Shown one piece after another: positions 58,104-64,000 of a stretch of DNA of 64,000 bases. The position numbers and the translations under genes are program-made. The stretch is from assembly GCF_904849725.1 (NCBI RefSeq), contig NC_058522.1:230987084-231051083 (forward strand). Reading direction: 5' to 3'. Origin of the DNA: Hordeum vulgare subsp. vulgare (taxonomy: Eukaryota; Streptophyta; Magnoliopsida; Poales; Poaceae). Each line of letters begins with the position of its first letter. Position 1 is the first letter of the stretch. Under the pieces are notes generated by a model. That model was not told the DNA's origin, did no database searches, and saw only the letters and a program-made list of their open reading frames with translations.

Positions 58104-59748
58104 TGATTTTGATAGTAGGTTCCCACTCATCATGAAGTTTTCTAGGTATAGAGACTTCTAGTTCGAGCTTCTCTTCAAGAGATTTCGGCATAGCATCTAC
58201 GATATGCGCGATAAAGGCTTTGCTTTGGCTATAAGCATGTGGAGAGTTTGCAATGGATTGCATCAAAGAAATGCATTCAAACAAGGAGCAATTATCATAA
58301 TTGAATTCCTTGAAGTCCAAAGTGGGAGTTTCATTACTACCGAAAATTTTGATTTCTTCTACTCCACTCTCCACACCTTTATCATCAAGATAGGTGGACT
58401 CCGAATCATTGGGGCGTTTTTCAACCAAAGTGGATTCATATCCAGCCCCTCCATAAGTAGGTTTGACATGCGAAAACAAAGATTCAAGAGGAGACACACC
58501 AAGCACTTTAAGATCTTCGTGATTTGCATCACTAGAACGCACCCTTTTAAACCATTCATGTCTAGCGCGAATTTGGGCGGTTCTTTCTTTGCTCTCAATC
58601 ATGGAGATACGCATAGCTTTCAAAGTTTCATCCAAGTTGATCTTGGCAGGAGCGCATCTAACTTTCAAAGCATCAATATCACAAGACATCCTATCAACGC
58701 TCTTAGCCAAATCGTCTATTTTGAGTAGTTTTTCCTCTATGGACGCATTGAAAATCTTTTGAGAGTTGATGAACTCTTTGATATTACTCTCTAGATCAGA
58801 GGGTAATTTGTTGTGATTTCCATAAGGGTTGTCGTAGGAATTGCCATAATTATTAGAGGAGTTACTAGGAAAAGGCCTAGGAACATAGTTTCCTCTAAAA
58901 GCATTGTTGTTGCCAAAATTGTTCCTACCAACAAAATTTACGTCCAAACTAGCGTTGCTACTCTCAATCAAAGAAGATAGTGGTATGTCATTAGGATCTA
59001 CGGTAGCGTTTCTACTAGCAACCAAAATCATCAACTCATCCATCTTAGCACTAAGCGAGTTAATCTCTTCTATAGCGTGCACCTTTTTGCTAGCAGGCGA
59101 CCTTTCAGTGTGCCACTAAGAGTAGTTGGTCATGATATTGTCTTGGAGTTTTGTAGCGTCTCCTATCGTGATTTCCATGAGCGTTCCACCTGAGGCGGAG
59201 TCCAAGATAATCCGAGAAGTGAAATTCAAGCAAGCATAAAAGTTTTGTATAATCATCCACAAAATCAAGCCATGAGCGGGACAATTTCTAATCATAAGCT
59301 TCATCCTCTCCCAAGATTGTGCAAGGTGTTCATGATCAAGTTGCTTGAAATTCATGATATCGTTACGTAAGGAGATGATATTAGCCGGCGGAAAATACTT
59401 GGATATGTAAGCATCTTTGCATCTATCCCAAGAATCGATACTATTTTTAGGCAAAGAAGAAAACCAAGTTTTTGCGCGATCTCGCAATGAGAAAGGAAAA
59501 AGTTTCAACTTAATCACGTCATTATCCACACCTCTTTTATTTTGCATATCACAAAGCTCAATGAAGGTATTGAGATGGGATGCGACATCTTCACTAGGAA
59601 GGCCAGAGAATTGCTCTTTCATAACAAGATTCAACAAAGCTGAGTTGATTTCGTACGATTCCGCACTAGTGGCGGGAGCAATCGGAGTACTAATAAAATC
59701 ATTATTATTAGTGCTCAAGAAGTCGCAAAGTTTGGTGTTTTCAGACAT
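58087..59748 (-). pseudogene. Element E gag with one nonsense codon
   Basis: The start at ATG 59748 (MSENTKLCDFLSTNNNDFIS) is chosen because the longer frame upstream is leader sequence. Retrotrans_gag-type core: 'LKLFPFSLRDRAKTWFSSLP', 'DRCKDAYISKYFPPANIISL', 'LAQSWERMKLMIRNCPAHGL'. TAG at 59116-59118 stands where Gln is expected before 'WHTERSPA'. The same frame then runs to 58087 with an Asn/Gly-rich linker, a coiled-coil-like segment ('IDDLAKSVDRMSCDIDALKV') and a basic C-terminus. No zinc knuckle seen. Apart from the one stop it is open for about 550 codons. Confidence 0.82.
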
Positions 59749-59950
59749 GATATCTTCAACAAACAAACAAGCACATAAGCAAGCAAGAACCGGCAAAGGA
59801 AAACGACAAGGGCAAAAGAAAACGGCGAAGGAGAAAGGCGAATGAAAACGACAAATGTGAAGTGGGGGAGAGGAAAACGAGAGGCAACTGGCAACAAAAG
59901 TAAATGCAAGAGAAGAGTTTGTGAGACCTACTTGGATAGATCTTGATTAA

Positions 59951-59970
59951 CCTCCCCGGCAACGGCGCCA
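59951..59970 (-). other. Element E primer binding site (tRNA-Asp)
   Basis: Own-strand TGGCGCCGTTGCCGGGGAGG, 13 bases from the LTR end at 59984. PBS-like repeats continue inside the LTR. Confidence 0.85.
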
Positions 59971-59983
59971 GAAATACTTCAAA

Positions 59984-61600
59984 TGTTTGATGTGTATCCC
60001 TTGCAACGGCTCCATAAATAGTTGTGTCGACGGTACCAGGAATCCTTCAGCTACGGCTACACCTTAAGGGACTTCCTAGGAAAGTATGCAAAGGATTTCC
60101 CCCGTGGCCTTGGAGCCTTGCGTTGGTGTTCCCTCGAAGAGGAAAGGATGATATAGCACAGCGACGGTAAGTATTTCCCTCAGTTTGAGAACCAAGGTAT
60201 CAATTAGGCGGAACAGTATCTCAAGATCCTGCACAAACACAAAAGCTTGCACCCAACGCTATGAAGGGGTTGTCAATCCCTTATAGATTGTTTGCCAAGT
60301 GAGAACTGAAAGCAACAAAGTAACAAAGCAAAGTAAAAGCGGAGATGTAAACGATTGATGTGAATAAACCCGAGGGCCGTAGTGTTTACTAGTGGCTTCT
60401 CTCATAAAAGCAAGTAGACGGTGGGTGAACAAACTACTGTTGAGCAATTGATAGAACTGCGCAAAGTCGTGACGATATCTATGCAATGATTATTTCTATA
60501 GGCATGACGTCTGAAACAAGTAGACCGATACTTTCTGCATCTACTACTATTACTCCACACGTCGACCGCTATCCAGCATACATCTAGTGTATTAAGTCCA
60601 TAAGAACAGAGTAACGCCTTAAGCAAGATGACATGATGTAGAGGGATAATCTCAAACCAATGATAAAACCCCATCTTTTTACTCTTCACGGCAACTACAT
60701 GATGTGTGCCTTGCTGCCGCTACTGTCACTGGGAAAGGTCACCACATGGTAGAACCCAAAACCAAGCACTTCTCCCATTGCAAGAATCATAGATCTAGTT
60801 GGCCAAACAAAACCCAAGACTCGGAGAGACTTACAAGGATATCAAATCATGCATATAAGAAATCAGCAAAGACTCAAATATATATCATAGATAATCTGAT
60901 CACAAATCCACAATTCATCGGATCTCGACAAACACACCGCCAAAGAAGATTACATTGGATAGATCTCCATGAAGATCATGGAGAACTTTGTATTGAAGAT
61001 CCAAGAGAGAGAAGAAGCCATCTAGCTACTAACTACCGACCCGTAGGTCTGAAGTGAACTACTCATGAGTCATTGGAGGGGCGATGATGATGATGAAGAA
61101 GCCCTCCAACTACAAAGTCCCCTCCGGCAGGGCACCCGGAAGGGTCTCCATATGAGATCTCGCGGAAACGGAAGCTTGCGGCGGCAAAAAAGTATTTTCG
61201 AGGCTCCCCTGATTTTTTGCGGAATATTTGGGAATTTATAGGCCAAAGACCTAGTTCAGGGGGCGGCCATGGAGGCCACAAGTCTGCCCACCGCCGCCTC
61301 CCCTCCTGGTGGTGGAGTGGGGGCTTGTGGGCTCCCTGGAGCCCACCTGGCTTGGCCCAAAAGCCCCCTGGTCTTCTTCCGTTCGGAAAAAAAATCATTT
61401 CAGGGTTTTTCTTCCGTTTGGACTCCGTTCCAAAATCAGATCTGAAAAGAGTCAAAAACACGAAAAAAACAGGAACTGGCACTTGGCACTGAATTAATAA
61501 GTTAGTCCCAAAAAGATATAAAAAGATACATAAAACAACCAAAGAAGACAAGATAACAGCGTGAAACCATAAAAATTATAGATACGTTTGAGACGTATCA
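59984..61600 (-). repeat. Element E 5' LTR
   Basis: 1617 bp, own-strand start TGATACGTCTCAAACG at 61600. A probable TATA (CTATAAATTCC) lies at 61232-61242 (reverse). Confidence 0.9.
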
Positions 61601-62113
61601 AGCATCATGGAATTGTCGATGGAGGCAGGTTGATGATGACGATGGCGACAATATCCCTTCTCTGGAGCCCAAAACGGACTCCACATCTGCCCTCCAAATG
61701 AAGAATAGGGGGTGGCGGCGCCTCCGTATCATAAAACACGATGAATCCTTCTCTCTGATTTTTTCCCGGGCGAGACGGAAGATATAGAGCTTAGATTGGG
61801 GGTGGTGGTGCCACGTGGGCCTCACAAGCCCTCACGGCACGACCTAGGGGGGTGGCTGCCGCCTGTGGGCTTGTGGCCCACTCGCACGCCCCCTCCGGTG
61901 GATCTTTGCGCAGGTATTTTTATTTTATTCCAGAAAAATTCTCCGTCAATTTTCAGGACATTCCGAGAACTTCTATTTCTGCACAAAAACAACACCATGG
62001 CAATTCTACTGAAAACATCGTTAGTCCAGGTTAGTTCCATTCAAATCATGCAAATTAGAGTCCAAGGCAAGGGCAAAAGAGTTCAACAAAGTAGATACGA
62101 CAGAGACGTATCA
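61601..62113 (-). repeat. Element A 5' LTR, first third
   Basis: Continuation of the LTR interrupted at 53404, collinear with 35525-36041 and ending '...gagacgtatca' at 62113. The copia-2 RT resumes at 62114. Confidence 0.9.
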
Positions 62114-63124
62114 GCTAGCCATAGGAAATAAATGGATTTTCAAGAAGAAGAATAATGCAAACGGTAATGTGACCGTTTATAAAGCTTGACTTGTCGCAAA
62201 GGGTTTTCGACAAATTCAAGGAGTTGACTACGAAGAGACTTTCTCTCCCGTAGCAAAGCTGAAATCAGTTCGAATCATGTTAGCAATTGCCGCTTTTCAT
62301 GATTATGAAATTTGGGTTTCATAATCATACCTTGACAAGATATTGAAGAAGCTCAATATGGGGTTCTTGCCAGTTTTGCAAGGTATGAGATTGAGTAAGA
62401 CTCAGTCACCCACCACGGCAGCAGATAGAGAGAAGATGAGTACTGTCCACTACGCTTCAGCTGTAGGCTCTCTAATGTATGCCATGCTATGTACTAGACC
62501 TAATATAAACATTGCGATAAGTTTGGTAGGGAGGTACCAAAGTGATACCGGTGTGGAACATTGGACAGCGGTCAAGAACATCCTTAAGTACCTGAAGAGG
62601 ACTAAGGAGATGTTTCTCGTTTATGGGGGTGACGAAGAGCTTGTCGTAAAGGTTTACGTCGATGCTAGCTTCACACAGATCCGGATGAATCTAAGTCACA
62701 GACCGGATACGTGTATGTTTTGAATGGCGGGGTAGTGAGCTGGTGCAGCAGCAAGCAAGAAGTCGTGGCAGCATCTACATGTGAAGCGGAATACATAGTT
62801 GCTTCACAAGCGGCTCATGAAGGAACTTGGATGAAGGAGCTCATCACCGACCTTGGAGTGGTCCCAAGCGCGTCGGGTCCGATGACTCTCTTTTGTGATA
62901 ACACTGGGGCCATTGCCATAACCAAGGAGCCCAGGTTTCACCGAAAGACCAAGCACATCAAACGCCGCTACAATTGCATCCAGGACCATGTCCAGAGTGG
63001 AGTAATAGATATTTGTAAAGTGCACACGGATCTAAATATAGCAGACCCCTTGACTAAACCTGTTCCTCGAGCAAAACATGATCAACACCACAATGCTATG
63101 GGTGTTCGATACATCACAATGTAA
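62114..63124 (+). pseudogene. copia-2 RT end and RNase H, with RT core deleted
   Basis: Resumes after element A with 'NKWIFKKKNNANGNVTVYKA', a TGA, then 'LVAKGFRQIQGVDYEETFSP' to 'LAIAAFHDYEIW' (62305-62313). It then jumps directly to the end of RT/start of RNase H ('YLDKILKKLNM' from about 62328), so the YVDD active-site region is absent. RNase H follows: 'ADREKMSTVHYASAVGSLMY' (about 62425), 'VYVDASF' (62655), a frame change near 62690-62711, then 'SSKQEVVAASTCEAEYIVAS', 'FCDNTGAIAITKEPRFHRKT' and 'HTDLNIADPLTKPVPRAKHD', to TAA at 63122-63124. No reverse transcriptase can be made. Confidence 0.88.
62299..62328. repeat. 12-bp inverted repeat at the RT deletion junction
   Basis: ATGATTATGAAA (62299-62310), six-base loop TTTGGG, TTTCATAATCAT (62317-62328). 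The arms are perfectly complementary. Confidence 0.9.
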
Positions 63125-63145
63125 CTAGATTATTGACTCTAGTGC

Positions 63146-63155
63146 AAATGGGAGA
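63146..63155 (+). other. copia-2 polypurine tract
   Basis: AAATGGGAGA, one base before the 3' LTR start TGTTGAAAATATGCC. Confidence 0.8.
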
Positions 63156-63156
63156 C

Positions 63157-64000
63157 TGTTGAAAATATGCCCTAGAGGCAATAATAAAATGGTTATTATC
63201 ATATTTCCTTGTTCATGATAATCGTCTATTGTTCATGCTATAAATGTATTAACAGGAAACAGTAATACATGTGTGAATAAATAGACCACAATGTGTCCCT
63301 AGCAAGCCTCTAGTTGGCTAGCTCGTTGATCAATAGATGATCATGGTTTCCCGATCATGGACATTAGATGTCATTGATAACGGGATCACAACATTGGAAG
63401 AATGATGTGATGGACAAGACCCATTCCTAAGCATAGCACTAGATCGTATTGTTCGTATGCTAAAGCTTTTCTAATGTAAAGTGTCTTTTCCTTCGACCGT
63501 GAGATTGTGCAACTCTTGGATACCGTAGGAGTGCTTTGGGTGTATCCAATGTCACAACGTAAGTGGGTGACTATAAAGGTGCACTACGGGTATCTCCGAA
63601 AGTGTCTGTTGAGTTGGCACGAATCGAGATCGGGATTTGTCACTCCATGTGACGGAGAGGTATCTCTAGGCCCACTCGATAGAACATCATCATAATGACC
63701 TCAGTGTGACTAAGGAGTTAGTCACGGGATGATCTGCTACGGAACGAGTAAAGAGACTTACCGATAACGAGATTGAACTAGGTATAGGTATATTGACGAT
63801 CGAATCTCGGGCAAGTTCTATACCGACACACAAAGGGAATTGTATACGGGATTGATTGAATCCTTGACATCATGGTTCGTATGATGAGATCATCGTGGAA
63901 CATGTGGGAGCAACCATGGCTATCCAGATCCCGCTGCTGGTTATTGGCCAGAGAGTGTCTCGGTCATGTCTGCATGATTCCCGAACCCGTAGGGTCTACA
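63157..64000 (+). repeat. copia-2 3' LTR, first 844 bp
   Basis: Collinear with 28869-29710 and still within the LTR at the window edge. The frame at 63507-63695 is LTR sequence. Confidence 0.92.

Larger units (their letters stand above)
53405..61600 (-). mobile_element. Element E: non-autonomous gypsy element inserted in the element A 5' LTR
   Basis: A ~8.2 kb reverse element with two LTRs (53405-55027 and 59984-61600), tRNA-Asp primer site, gag, protease remnant and polypurine tract. Same LTR family, leader and 3' region as element 4. The right flank AGCAT (61601-61605) is expected target sequence. The left flank reads ...GTGAAGA|TC, so the left TSD is damaged or the end is trimmed. No RT, RNase H or integrase. 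Confidence 0.88.
34438..62113 (-). mobile_element. Element A: non-autonomous gypsy retrotransposon with two nested insertions
   Basis: Reverse element inserted in the copia-2 RT, with flanks GCGAG (34433-34437) and GCTAG (62114-62118), one mismatch. Own-strand ends are TGATACGTCTC... and ...TGTGGGTTATCA. In its own orientation: 5' LTR (62113-61601 plus 53404-52333), tRNA-Asp primer site (52321-52302), gag N-terminus (52253-52058), rest of gag-protease (42311-39796), spacer with a U3-like block, ATHILA-ORF1-like gene (39013-37991), 3' non-coding region, polypurine tract, and 3' LTR (36041-34438). Element B lies in gag and element E in the 5' LTR. No RT, RNase H or integrase. The layout recalls Sabrina-type elements, from memory. 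Confidence 0.9.
28869..64000 (+). mobile_element. copia-2: BARE/WIS/Angela-type element (runs past right edge)
   Basis: Complete 5' LTR (28869-30632), tRNA-iMet primer site, leader, gag, protease, integrase, RT start (to 34437), RT end and RNase H (62114-63124), polypurine tract, and the first 844 bp of the 3' LTR (63157-64000). Candidate left TSD is CTTCG (28864-28868). Gypsy element A is inserted at 34437/62114. By-eye comparison of the first ~700 bp of both LTRs shows about 40 differences, roughly 5-6%. Confidence 0.92.

Overview
The window is a block of nested LTR retrotransposons from a large grass genome, most likely a Triticeae (wheat, barley, rye or Aegilops). This rests on three things read from the sequence: copia LTRs and gag-pol of the BARE-1/WIS/Angela type, a ~4.9 kb solo LTR whose end matches my memory of the barley LARD Sukkula, and several gypsy families whose LTRs start TGATACGTCTC and whose primer sites match the 3' end of tRNA-Asp. 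I found no convincing host gene, rRNA or tRNA gene, or CRISPR array. Almost every reading frame is retroelement-derived, and nearly all are broken. Family names come from memory; no database was searched.

Layout, left to right. (1) 1-2956: remnant of an RT-bearing gypsy element (LTR piece joined to protease-RT-RNase H-integrase). (2) 2957-3830: part of another gypsy LTR. (3) 3831-10741: forward BARE/Angela-type copia element ('copia-1'), missing the start of its 5' LTR, with its 3' LTR cut at 10741. (4) 10742-27980: GC-rich gypsy element ('gypsy-3') inserted in that 3' LTR. It holds a reverse Sukkula-like solo LTR (13932-18827) inside its large ORF, and a complete reverse non-autonomous gypsy element ('element 4', 19687-26722, TSD AGCCC) inside a tandem repeat. 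(5) 27981-28868: internally deleted reverse copia element. (6) 28869 to beyond 64000: forward copia element ('copia-2') inserted in (5). Its gag-pol is split at 34437/62114 by reverse gypsy 'element A' (34438-62113, TSD GCGAG/GCTAG). Element A itself contains related reverse 'element B' in its gag (42312-52057, TSD CATCA) and reverse 'element E' in its 5' LTR (53405-61600).

Insertion order follows from who interrupts whom: copia-1, then gypsy-3, then the reverse copia (and, separately, Sukkula and element 4), then copia-2, then A, then B and E. By-eye LTR comparison gives roughly 5-6% divergence for copia-2, A and B.

Functionally, A, B and E carry gag and a retropepsin domain but no RT, RNase H or integrase. 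A and B also carry an ATHILA-ORF1-like protein downstream. Element 4 has the same LTR family, leader and 3' region as E but a different acidic ORF in place of gag-protease. All would need enzymes supplied in trans. The remnant at 1-2956 carries an LTR of the E/4 type next to a full pol order, so it is the best candidate in the window for a relative of that autonomous partner.
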